Below, piece after piece: positions 18,819 through 26,881 of a DNA stretch of 64,000 nucleotides (positions are counted from its first letter, which is position 1; each line of letters starts with the position of its first letter). Position numbers and translations under genes: made by a program. The DNA is taken from NCBI GenBank assembly GCA_965115835.1, contig OZ220471.1:682001-746000 (forward strand), in the 5' to 3' direction. This DNA comes from Foliamicus sp965115835 (GTDB lineage: Bacteria; Pseudomonadota; Gammaproteobacteria; Steroidobacterales; Foliamicaceae). The notes below the pieces were generated by a model that had not been told where the DNA came from, ran no database searches, and saw nothing but the letters and a program-made list of their open reading frames with translations.

Positions 18819-19801
18819 TTGAAAAGTGGCCTTTGGCAAGTGGCTTCCTGCCCTTCCGCAATAAGCGTTTTGCGTTGCCGGGGGAGAGAATTTCGCTCCC
18901 AGAAGACCCCATTGCCATAGCCCTGGATGCCTGGATCGAGGCGTGCAGCGCAAATACGTTTTCGTGCCCAGCAAAGGTACTCCATGTTGATGTCAATGCC
19001 ACACCAGCGTCTCCCCAGTTTTTCCGCCACGACGGCAGATGTGCCGCTGCCCATAAACGGATCAAAGACAAGATCATTTGCTCTGGAACTGGCAAGCACC
19101 AATTTCGCAAACAGCTTTTCCGGTTTTTGTGTGGGGTGCAAGGTGTTTTCAGGCATCGACCAGAACGGCACTGTCAAATCCGTCCATATGTTTGATGGAT
19201 GCGTCAACCGATAGCGCCCATCGCTTTCCTGTTTCCAGTCTTTCGGTTCTCCCTTCACACGATACGGAGCCAGAACCTTGCGCTTCAGCTTTACCGCATC
19301 CACATTGAAATAGTAGTCCTCGGAATTGGTGCAAAACCATATGTCTTCCGTGTTGTTCTTCCAGTTCCGCTTGGCCCCCCGTCCCTTTTCTCGCTCCCAG
19401 GTGATCCTGTTTCGCACAAAAAACCGCTCTTCCAAAACCGGAAGCACAAGCGGTGATGCCCTCCAGTCGGAACACACATAAACCGTAGCATCAGGTTTGA
19501 TCATTGGAATGAGCAAATCCATGGCATTCTGAAACCATGCAATGTAACTGTCTTTTTCGCGTTTCCTGAAGCAATTGCCATTGAAGTCTCTTGTCAGGTT
19601 GTACGGTGGATCCAGTATGAGCAAGTCAATGAATTGGCGGGGAAGATAAGCAGCAATCTCAAAGAAGTCGCCTGCGATCAGCTGACAATCCACATCTTGA
19701 CGATCAACCGCATTTTCCAGTCGCAAGATCCCTTCGGAAAGTTCAAGAAGCTCCTCTGGAGTACATGACATGGTTCGATTTCTCGGGGCGCGATCAGACA
19801 T
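18815..19801 (-). CDS. site-specific DNA methyltransferase (DPPY, N6-adenine type)
   Basis: 328 aa; an in-frame ATG at residue 11 is an alternative start. The catalytic motif LLILDPPYNL is at ~61-69 and the AdoMet-binding motif DPFMGSGTSAVVAEKLG lies near residue 255, so it is a beta-class enzyme of the type that methylates N6 of adenine. The central TWEREKGRGAKRNWKNN and the HPTQKP motif before the AdoMet site are also typical. Its stop overlaps the start of a truncated endonuclease gene. It may protect DNA alone as an orphan now that its nuclease is gone. Target sequence unknown. Confidence 0.88.
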   Translation of the reverse strand: MSDRAPRNRTMSCTPEELLELSEGILRLENAVDRQDVDCQLIAGDFFEIAAYLPRQFIDLLILDPPYNLTRDFNGNCFRKREKDSYIAWFQNAMDLLIPMIKPDATVYVCSDWRASPLVLPVLEERFFVRNRITWEREKGRGAKRNWKNNTEDIWFCTNSEDYYFNVDAVKLKRKVLAPYRVKGEPKDWKQESDGRYRLTHPSNIWTDLTVPFWSMPENTLHPTQKPEKLFAKLVLASSRANDLVFDPFMGSGTSAVVAEKLGRRWCGIDINMEYLCWARKRICAARLDPGIQGYGNGVFWERNSLPRQRKTLIAEGQEATCQRPLFK

Positions 19802-19840
19802 GCTCTATCTTATGGCTCGCAGGATCCGAGTATTACGTGG

Positions 19841-20794
19841 TTAACCGGGGTATTCCGCCACGCCGGCCAGAGCTCTGAAGGGCTTGCGCTGTCCGGTATC
19901 GATCCGGCCTGCGAACTCGCCGGTCTCCAGGTCCACCTTGAGCATGATTCCGCTGAAGATATTGCTTGTCAGCGCGTACCGCGAATCGCTGCAACTGGAG
20001 ATGTCCGACCAGCCGTACTCGGGCAGCGGGTATTCGCGCATCACCTTCCCGTCTTCGTCTAGCCTCTCCATGGTCTGCCCGCGGGTGAGAAGAAGCGTCC
20101 CGTCCGGAAGATAGCGCACCGCAATCGCAAAAAGCCCGTCGCCGGGGTCCTTGCCGGGATAGGTCACCAGATCGCCGAGCTGGCGGTCTTCCTGCACATC
20201 GTAGCGCATCACGCGCTTGCCCAGCTCGGTGGTATAGGTGATGAAGCGCCCGGAAGGATGCAGCGTGGAATGGGTCACGCCCTTGAACCCGGTAGGTTCG
20301 GGCGCAGTCTCCACCTCGAAGACCCTGTCCAGTTCCCATCTGGCGTCGTAGTGGTAGATGTTGCCGTAGCCCAGCGCGCCGTCGCCGGGGATGCGGGGAA
20401 AGTCGATGGTGGTGAGTTTTTCGATTCCGGGAGGCGGAGCCTCGGCGCACAGGTGCTCGCCGAGATACACGCTGCCGTCGCTTGCGAAACTGGCGCTGCG
20501 ATAGGCCCGGGGAAGAAATTTCTTCTCCGGCGCCGGCAACTGGCGCCCGGTAGCCGGATCCACATGGATGACGAGGTGGTCGTCGAAGGCCCAGAGAAGG
20601 CCCTGGCGGTCAACGGCCAGTCCTCCCACGAGGTGGCGTGTTCCCTCGGTGTACAAGACTCCCTTGGGGCGACAGTCCGCATCGTACTGAAGTATGCGAC
20701 CTGTGCCGGCGTGGTCGTCGTCGGGATCGTCGAGCAGGGTGCAGCCGAGAAAGATATCGCCCGCCACAAATGGCTGCATGGTGGATTGGCGCAT
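19841..20794 (-). CDS. beta-propeller (SMP-30/NHL-like) protein, function unknown
   Basis: 317 aa without a clear signal peptide. Repeated blades of the form GGLAVDRQGLLWAFDDHLVIHVDP, SASFASDGSVYLGEHL and AIAVRYLPDGTLLLTRG suggest a six-bladed propeller like those of gluconolactonase or SMP-30 proteins. I see no convincing metal-site signature, and no enzymatic role can be assigned. It is transcribed on its own, with a long non-coding stretch and a dispersed hairpin repeat upstream. Confidence 0.7.
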   Translation of the reverse strand: MRQSTMQPFVAGDIFLGCTLLDDPDDDHAGTGRILQYDADCRPKGVLYTEGTRHLVGGLAVDRQGLLWAFDDHLVIHVDPATGRQLPAPEKKFLPRAYRSASFASDGSVYLGEHLCAEAPPPGIEKLTTIDFPRIPGDGALGYGNIYHYDARWELDRVFEVETAPEPTGFKGVTHSTLHPSGRFITYTTELGKRVMRYDVQEDRQLGDLVTYPGKDPGDGLFAIAVRYLPDGTLLLTRGQTMERLDEDGKVMREYPLPEYGWSDISSCSDSRYALTSNIFSGIMLKVDLETGEFAGRIDTGQRKPFRALAGVAEYPG

Positions 20795-20836
20795 GATCCG
20801 AACCCGCCTGTCTCACAAGCCGGGACAGCTGGCGCT

Positions 20837-20957
20837 GCAGCTTTCCAACATCTTGCCTGATCTCCCGTTTTTCCGGTATCTGCAACAACAGCCCGTATCG
20901 GGCTTGTCCTTTGCGGTTTGCGGACGATTCTGCCACGCTTGTGCGCGCACATGCTCG
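20837..20957. repeat. dispersed intergenic hairpin element, copy A
   Basis: About 120 bp aligned almost throughout with 38771-38898: gcagc..tgccaac, ttgcctga, gtttttcc, tatctgcaa, a hairpin, then ctttgcggtttgcgg and gcgcgcac..gctcg. The hairpin here is AGCCCG-TAT-CGGGCT (20890-20904). Copy B has GTCCG...CGGAC at the same place, a compensated change. Related peptides in several frames come from this DNA repeat and are not coding evidence. Confidence 0.65.
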
Positions 20958-21735
20958 TCCTGGCTGAGGGTTGGGACATGGTGGCTGGCGGGTTCAACCC
21001 GTGCCGGGGCGTGCCGGAGTATGCTGTGCGGCCCGCGAGCGCTTTCTGACCGATGCGGAGTTCGAACGGCCGGCCGGCGCGCTCGACGAAGCGAAAGACA
21101 TGAACACCGATCTTTTCCGAGAGGAAGTGAGGCGGCGCAGGCGGATGACAAGCCCTGCGGCGGCCATGCGGCCCCCGGCTGGCGCGGCGGATGCCCGGCC
21201 CGAACCATGTCATTGGAGCGGCTGTGATCGGGGGCGCCTTTCGCTCTCCGGGAAAAGCGTCCCTGCGTGATCGCCGGCAAGGCTGCGCATGCGTTGCAAT
21301 CGACCTCTGCGCCATCCCGTAGAATACAAGGAAATCGTTCGCTGCGACCACGCGCCGGCAGGAAATTCGGGGCAGGAGGATGAGGTTATGACGAAGACGA
21401 TGCGCAAGCTGTCGCGGCTTTCGCTCGCGCGACTCGTCCGCCTCGCGCATGGCGCGACCGCAGGTCTTCATGCCCCCCGTAAAAATCCGGGCGCGGGAAC
21501 TGAGCCGGTGCGCTTCCTCGGGAGAACCGTATGCCGTTTGAACCCCGGGCCTTCGCTGGCATCTTCGAGCTTCTGGCGCTCGCGCGAAGCTCGCCATGCC
21601 CAAAGCTCCCCACGCTACCAGAACTCCTCTCGTGCTGGCCGCTCCGACCTCGATACAACGAGGGCAATTCCGTCAGACGGCAGGCAGCGGCGCATTGGCC
21701 CGGGAAGGGCAATAATCGGCACAGTGCGCGAAGCC
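20958..21735. other. non-coding stretch upstream of the HExxH/LRR gene
   Basis: No convincing gene is seen on either strand. One notable signal is an AGGAGG at 21375-21380 placed 7 nt before an ATG at 21388 that is in frame with the downstream gene. The encoded 116-residue extension is Arg/Ser-rich and precedes a good signal peptide, so I treat it as leader sequence or a relic and not as the true start. Confidence 0.5.
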
Positions 21736-24144
21736 ATGTCCATGGCCGGAAAAGCGGCCTTTGCAAGCGTCGGATTGCTGGTTGCGCCGGCAACATACGC
21801 GCAAGAACCGAATTGGGATTATGTGTCAGGTGTCATGCTGGCTGCGCTCAGCCCCGAAGATGGGGCGGGAGTCCATGTGGCAGACGGGGTAAACGGCCCG
21901 GGCTATATCACCTATATGGCTACGGCAGGCGCCAGCCAAGTCGAAGTGCGCATCCATGACGGGTTTTTCCAGAATCCCGCCTCGGCGGCGGAACAGGTTG
22001 CCCGGGCGTGGGCAGCCCAGCCAGCCGTCTTCCGACAGGCGGCCATGCCAAGAACCATCAGCATAGATCCGATTTTTTGGGCGGCTTATGTCTACGACAA
22101 CAGGTTCCAGGTCATATTATCGCCTGCTTATTTGAGGCATCACATCAACGGTTCGATGTGGCGTTTTGAAGAGACAATGACTCATGAAATGTGCCACGCG
22201 CTGGACCATCGAAAGGGTTACCTCAGCCAAAGCGCCGAGTGGCGTGACCTGATCGCTCGCGACGGTTCTTATGTGAGCAATTATGCCCGCACCAGCAACC
22301 TGGAGGACTTTGCCGAGTCCTGTACAGCCCATGTCCTGCTCGCCGCCGGCGGTCACCGTCTCGACAATTCGCACAGGAACCATGTGCTCGCCACCATGAG
22401 GAATCGCGCCGCCTACCTCAACGAGCTGATACCGCTCCCGGGCGCTGTCGACGACTATGCCAGTGCCGTCAAAATTCTCGATAGTAGCGGCAATTTCGTC
22501 AGCGTCAGCGGCAATGGAAACGGCGACGATGGCAACGACGGCGGCAATGGAAATGGCGACGACGGCAGCAACGGAGGCGATGTCGAGGTTGTCAAAGTCG
22601 TCGAAGTTGTCGATGGCGACGGTATGTCTTTCCCGGACGCCGGCCTTGCAAGAGTGGTGGGCCGGGCCCTGGGCGCGACCGACCTTGCGCGCAGCAACGA
22701 GACGGAAGTGGCGCTGTTGCGAGGGCTGAATGCGGCCCGTTCGGGCGTGGCAGACCTCGCCGGGCTGGAAATAGCCTCCGGACTGAAGTCGCTGGACCTG
22801 AGCGGCAACCGGATTACGAACCTGACGCCACTGGCCGCGCTCGATGGATTGACGAAACTGACATTGAGCGGGAACCCGAACCTGGAGGATCTCGCCCCGC
22901 TTGCCAGCCTGATCCGCCTCGGCAATCTGGACTTGTCGTCGAACCGCCGGATTACGGACCTCACGCCGCTGTCGGGATTGATCCTGCTGGAGACGCTGCG
23001 ACTTGACGGTATCGGCGCTTCGGACCTCACGCCGCTTGCCGGGCTGATCCGCCTCGGAACCCTGAGCTTGTCGTCGAACCGCCAGATTGTGGACTTGTCG
23101 CCGCTGTCGGGATTGATCCTGCTGGAGACGCTGCGCCTTGACCGCACCGGCGCTTCGGACCTCACCCCGCTTGCCGGCCTGACCAATCTCGAAACCCTGA
23201 CCCTGTCGTCGAACCGCCAGATTGTGGACCTGTCGCCGCTTTCGGGATTGACAATGCTCAGGACGCTGCGCCTTGATGGCGTCGGCGCTGCGGACCTCGC
23301 CCCGCTTTCCCTGCTCGCCGAACTCCGCACGCTGTCGCTCTCGGGCAACGGGGTCGTCGACCTGTCATCCTTGCAAACCCTGCTCAAGCTCTCCGTCATG
23401 CATCTGGGCGCCAACCGGATCGAGGATGTCTCGCCGCTGGCCGGTCTGACCGAACTCCGCAGCCTGTCGCTCAACGACAATCGGATCACGGATGTGGCCG
23501 CGCTGGCGGCATTGCCCTGGTTGGCCTCGCTGAACCTCAACGGCAATGCGCTCTCCGGGTTCCCGTCCACCGGCTTCCGACAACTTCGCGGCCTGTACCT
23601 GAGGGACTGCGGTGTGGCGGACATTGGCGCGCTGGCCAATCTGGCGCAAATCGAAACGTTGTTCCTGGACGGCAACGGCATTTCGGATCTCTCACCGCTT
23701 TCTACCCTCTACGGCCTGACCAAGCTGTTTCTGGCCAGAAACGAGATTACCGATCTGACGCCGCTGTCGTGGTTGCCGGCGCTCAGGCAACTGGTGCTGG
23801 ACGACAACAACATTGCGGATGTCGCAGCGCTTTCTTCCCTTTCCGGCTTGACCAAGCTGTTTCTGGCGAGGAACGAGGTTTCGGATCTGACGCCGCTGGC
23901 GCAGTTGGCGGAACTGGAGCAACTGACGCTGGACGGCAACGAGGTTGCGGATGTTGCGGCGCTATCCGGGCTGCGCAAGCTGGAGTTGCTGAGTCTTGGC
24001 CAGAACCAGATAGCGGATATTGCGGCGCTGGCGGAACTGCCCGCTCTGGATTATCTGGACCTGCGGGGGAACCCGCTGGATGCGGATGCCTTGAGTGTTC
24101 ACATTCCGGCGCTGGAGGAACGCGGAGTGCAGGTGCTGTATTGA
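21736..24144 (+). CDS. secreted HExxH metallopeptidase-like protein with LRR domain
   Basis: 802 aa from ATG 21736, which opens into a signal peptide (MSMAGKAAFASVGLLVAP, cleaved near TYAQ). The N-terminal ~250 residues hold the zinc motif HEMCH (150-154) followed by DH, and 40 residues later EDFAES with Glu194. This is the HExxH...E arrangement of gluzincins and recalls anthrax lethal-factor-like domains. A Gly/Asn/Asp linker (GNGNGDDGNDGG) leads into ~500 residues of internalin-type LRRs ending in EERGVQVLY. The LRR part is nearly the same as in the gene at the left edge. The protein is probably exported and could bind and cleave a peptide target; the substrate is unknown. An upstream in-frame ATG at 21388 with a stronger ribosome site would add 116 residues. 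Confidence 0.8.
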   Translation: MSMAGKAAFASVGLLVAPATYAQEPNWDYVSGVMLAALSPEDGAGVHVADGVNGPGYITYMATAGASQVEVRIHDGFFQNPASAAEQVARAWAAQPAVFRQAAMPRTISIDPIFWAAYVYDNRFQVILSPAYLRHHINGSMWRFEETMTHEMCHALDHRKGYLSQSAEWRDLIARDGSYVSNYARTSNLEDFAESCTAHVLLAAGGHRLDNSHRNHVLATMRNRAAYLNELIPLPGAVDDYASAVKILDSSGNFVSVSGNGNGDDGNDGGNGNGDDGSNGGDVEVVKVVEVVDGDGMSFPDAGLARVVGRALGATDLARSNETEVALLRGLNAARSGVADLAGLEIASGLKSLDLSGNRITNLTPLAALDGLTKLTLSGNPNLEDLAPLASLIRLGNLDLSSNRRITDLTPLSGLILLETLRLDGIGASDLTPLAGLIRLGTLSLSSNRQIVDLSPLSGLILLETLRLDRTGASDLTPLAGLTNLETLTLSSNRQIVDLSPLSGLTMLRTLRLDGVGAADLAPLSLLAELRTLSLSGNGVVDLSSLQTLLKLSVMHLGANRIEDVSPLAGLTELRSLSLNDNRITDVAALAALPWLASLNLNGNALSGFPSTGFRQLRGLYLRDCGVADIGALANLAQIETLFLDGNGISDLSPLSTLYGLTKLFLARNEITDLTPLSWLPALRQLVLDDNNIADVAALSSLSGLTKLFLARNEVSDLTPLAQLAELEQLTLDGNEVADVAALSGLRKLELLSLGQNQIADIAALAELPALDYLDLRGNPLDADALSVHIPALEERGVQVLY

Positions 24145-24164
24145 TTGCGGGCACGCCGGCGAGA
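22590..24164 (+). repeat. LRR cassette, copy 2
   Basis: This is the counterpart of 2314-3898. Similarity starts at the VEVV-VVEVVDGDG codons and continues through the stop and ~20 bp downstream. Copy 2 differs by scattered substitutions, most in the middle repeats. The last ~350 bp are the best conserved. Confidence 0.8.
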
Positions 24165-24172
24165 CAGGCGGG

Positions 24173-24781
24173 TCAATCGATCGACCGCCGCTGCGCCAGC
24201 GCCGAAGACAATGTGCCGGCGTCCACATAGCTCAACTCGCCGCCAAGAGGCACGCCCTGGGCAATTCGCGTTGCCTTGACGCCCGCGCCCTGGGCCAGTT
24301 GCGCCAGATAGGCGGCGGTCGCCTCGCCTTCCACCGTGCCGCTGGTGGCCAGAATCAGTTCCTTGACCACGTTTTCCTCGAGGCGACGCTCCAGGCGCGC
24401 GAGCTTCAACTCTTCGGGACCGATGCCGTCCAGCGGCGACAGGCGGCCCGAAAGCACGAAGAACAGGCCCTTGTATGCGCCCGAGGCCTCGACTGCCGCC
24501 AGATCGGAGGGCGACTCGACCACGCATAACTGGGCACGGTCCCGCCCCTTGGAGCGGCAAATGACGCACAAGTCGCCATCGGCCAGCATCCCGCAGCGCG
24601 TGCAAGGCCGTACCGAATCCAGCGCCCGGTTCAGACTGCGCGCCAGCCGTCGCGCTCCTTCGGGCTGACGCGCAAACATGTGCAGAACCATGCGTTCCGC
24701 CGAACGCGGACCCACGCCAGGCAGAAATTCCAGGGCATCCAGCAATTCCGCCAGACGTGGCGGGAAAACGCTTGCGGTCAC
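24173..24781 (-). CDS. recR: recombination mediator RecR
   Basis: RecR works with RecO (and RecF) to load RecA at single-strand gaps. The 202-aa protein has the N-terminal helix-hairpin-helix (LPGVGPRSAERM), a four-cysteine zinc finger (C60, C63, C72, C75) and a TOPRIM domain starting at LCVVESPSDLAAVE with ILATSGTVEGEATAAYL. The GTG at 24781 overlaps the dnaX stop (GTGA). The small nucleoid protein gene ybaB/ebfC that usually sits between dnaX and recR is absent here. Confidence 0.96.
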   Translation of the reverse strand: MTASVFPPRLAELLDALEFLPGVGPRSAERMVLHMFARQPEGARRLARSLNRALDSVRPCTRCGMLADGDLCVICRSKGRDRAQLCVVESPSDLAAVEASGAYKGLFFVLSGRLSPLDGIGPEELKLARLERRLEENVVKELILATSGTVEGEATAAYLAQLAQGAGVKATRIAQGVPLGGELSYVDAGTLSSALAQRRSID

Positions 24782-26613
24782 GGCCTGGTTGGGGCTTCGC
24801 TGTCGTCGGCCGGGCGGATAGACCCGTTTTCGATCTCCGCTTCGAATATCTCAAGCGACGCCTGAACGAAGGGATCCGCCTTGAATTCCTCTTCAACCTG
24901 CTGCTGGCGCTGGCGCTCGGCTTTCCGGTTTCGGCCAGCCAGGGTTTCCTCCTGGCCGGCGCCGGCGTTTTCTATCTCCACCTTGCGGAATGCGGGCAGC
25001 GCCGAAAACAGCGCTGCGCTCAGTTCCTGGCGGACTTCCTCGGTCAGCAGGTTGTGATGCTGACCGTCCAGACGCAGCCGCAAGCAACCGTCCCTGGCGT
25101 CCGCCAGTTCGCTGTGCGCCGCGATTTCGCCGGAAAGTCCCGCAAGGTTCAGGCCGCGCACGATATCCGGCCAGGAGCCGGCGTCAAGCGGCTGAACGGT
25201 GGCTGGTGACTGTCCCTCTGCGGAAGGCGTATCCGCAGAGGGCGCCGGGCGCTCCCGCTTTTCCCCAGCCGGGTCGGGCAGGGCGCTTTCCTCAAGCGGC
25301 CTTGACGCAAGCGGCTCCTCTGGCGGTACGACGCTTCTTTTCTTTTGCACATCCGCACGGCCCGCGCTCTCCGCTACTTCCCGGGAACGAGGGCTTCCGG
25401 CCCCTGGCATCGCGCCCTGCGCCCCGGAACCGGGATCTCCCGATTTCCGCGATACGCCCTGTGCAGAAGCAGAAGCAGCCCCCGCCCGCGCCGCCACACT
25501 TCCGCCCGCGCTCACATGCCGGGACGGCGAGTCCGGGCGAAAAGCCAGCATGCGCACCAGTGTCATCTCCAGGCCGAGGCCGGGGGTGGGAGCGAGCGGC
25601 AGCTTGCTGCGTCCCTGGATCGCGATTTCGTACAGCAGTTGCACCTGATCGGCGGGAAGGGCTTCGGCCAGGGGCGCGAGCATGCCCGCATCCGCGTCCT
25701 TGTCCAAAGCGCCCTCTCCCACTGCCTGAAGGAGCGCCAGACGCTGCAGGGTGGAGGCCAGCTCCGCAAGGATATTGGCCGGATCGGCCAGCCGCTCGCG
25801 CAACTCCCGGGCAGCGCCCAGCAACGCTTCGCCGTCGCCGGCGGCGATGGCGTTCACGAGGTGAACAATGCTCGGCTGGTCCGCGCCGCCCAGCATGTCC
25901 GCGACATCCGTCTCCCGAACCGCATCGACGCCATAGGCGATTGCCTGATCCAGCAGGCTCAGGGCATCGCGCATGCTGCCGTCGGCTGCTCTCGCGATCC
26001 GGATCAGAGCGCCCGGATCGGCGCTTATTTCCTCGCCCTCGCAGATGGCCGATAGCTGGTCCGCAATCGTTTCGCTGTCCATGGAGCGCAGGTTGATTTG
26101 CAGGCATCGAGAGAGCACGGTAACCGGAAGGCGCTGCGGTTCGGTGGTGGCCAGCAGGAATTTCACGTGCGGCGGGGGCTCTTCCAGCGTTTTCAAGAGC
26201 GCGTTGAACGACGACGCGCTGAGCATGTGGGCCTCGTCGATCAGGTAAATTTTGCAGCGGCCCTCGCTGGGCGCGTACTGCACGTTCTCGAGCAGCTCGC
26301 GGGTCTGCTCCACCTTGGTGCGCGAGGCTGCGTCCACTTCCATCAGGTCGACGAAACTTCCTGTCTGGACGCCCTGGCAACTCGGACACTCCCCGCACGG
26401 CTCGGGTGCGGCGCCCTTGACGCAATTCAGGGCAGCGGCCAGGATGCGCGCCAGCGTGGTCTTGCCCACTCCCCGGGTGCCGGCGAACAGCCATGCGTGA
26501 TGTACCCTTTCGGCGGCAATGGCGTTGCTCAGCGCCCGCACTGCATGCGGCTGTCCGCGCACTTCGGAGAACTTGCGCGGGCGCCACTTGCGCGCCAGTA
26601 CCAGGTAACTCAT
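24778..26613 (-). CDS. dnaX: DNA polymerase III subunit gamma/tau
   Basis: This is the clamp-loader ATPase of the replisome. At 611 aa it is similar in length to other gammaproteobacterial tau subunits. The Walker A GTRGVGKT is at 45-52, the zinc cysteines at C64, C73, C76 and C79, Walker B in IYLIDEAHML, and sensor 1 in LATTEPQRLPVTVLSRC. The Pro/Ala/Ser-rich linker (~370-490) leads to a C-terminal tau domain. I see no canonical A-AAA-AAG slippery site, so frameshifting to gamma is not evident. It is co-transcribed and coupled with recR. Confidence 0.96.
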   Translation of the reverse strand: MSYLVLARKWRPRKFSEVRGQPHAVRALSNAIAAERVHHAWLFAGTRGVGKTTLARILAAALNCVKGAAPEPCGECPSCQGVQTGSFVDLMEVDAASRTKVEQTRELLENVQYAPSEGRCKIYLIDEAHMLSASSFNALLKTLEEPPPHVKFLLATTEPQRLPVTVLSRCLQINLRSMDSETIADQLSAICEGEEISADPGALIRIARAADGSMRDALSLLDQAIAYGVDAVRETDVADMLGGADQPSIVHLVNAIAAGDGEALLGAARELRERLADPANILAELASTLQRLALLQAVGEGALDKDADAGMLAPLAEALPADQVQLLYEIAIQGRSKLPLAPTPGLGLEMTLVRMLAFRPDSPSRHVSAGGSVAARAGAASASAQGVSRKSGDPGSGAQGAMPGAGSPRSREVAESAGRADVQKKRSVVPPEEPLASRPLEESALPDPAGEKRERPAPSADTPSAEGQSPATVQPLDAGSWPDIVRGLNLAGLSGEIAAHSELADARDGCLRLRLDGQHHNLLTEEVRQELSAALFSALPAFRKVEIENAGAGQEETLAGRNRKAERQRQQQVEEEFKADPFVQASLEIFEAEIENGSIRPADDSEAPTRP

Positions 26614-26778
26614 GAGAGGGCGCTCCAGGAAAGAAATTGCAACACGCGAGGATTGGAGGGCGCGCCGGCAGGCCCTCCCCAGCCTGGATCGTCAAGGTTA
26701 CGTATCCTGGCCAACATGGTCAATGTTGCCGTATTGCCCAATGCAAGGTGAGCTTCAAGCGGGGATGCCGGGGGCGTG

Positions 26779-26869
<91 letters not shown>

Positions 26870-26881
26870 GATGATTGAGGA

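Noticed and set aside
20610..20936. Similar minus-strand peptides (ANRKGQ...) near 20.9 kb and 38.9 kb
   Set aside because: The likeness occurs in several frames at once and stops at the edges of a DNA repeat, so it reflects the dispersed hairpin element and not a protein family.
25345..25400. Programmed frameshift site in dnaX
   Set aside because: The minus strand reads GCAAAAGAAAAGAAGC in the linker, which lacks the A-AAA-AAG heptamer, and no clear downstream stem was found.
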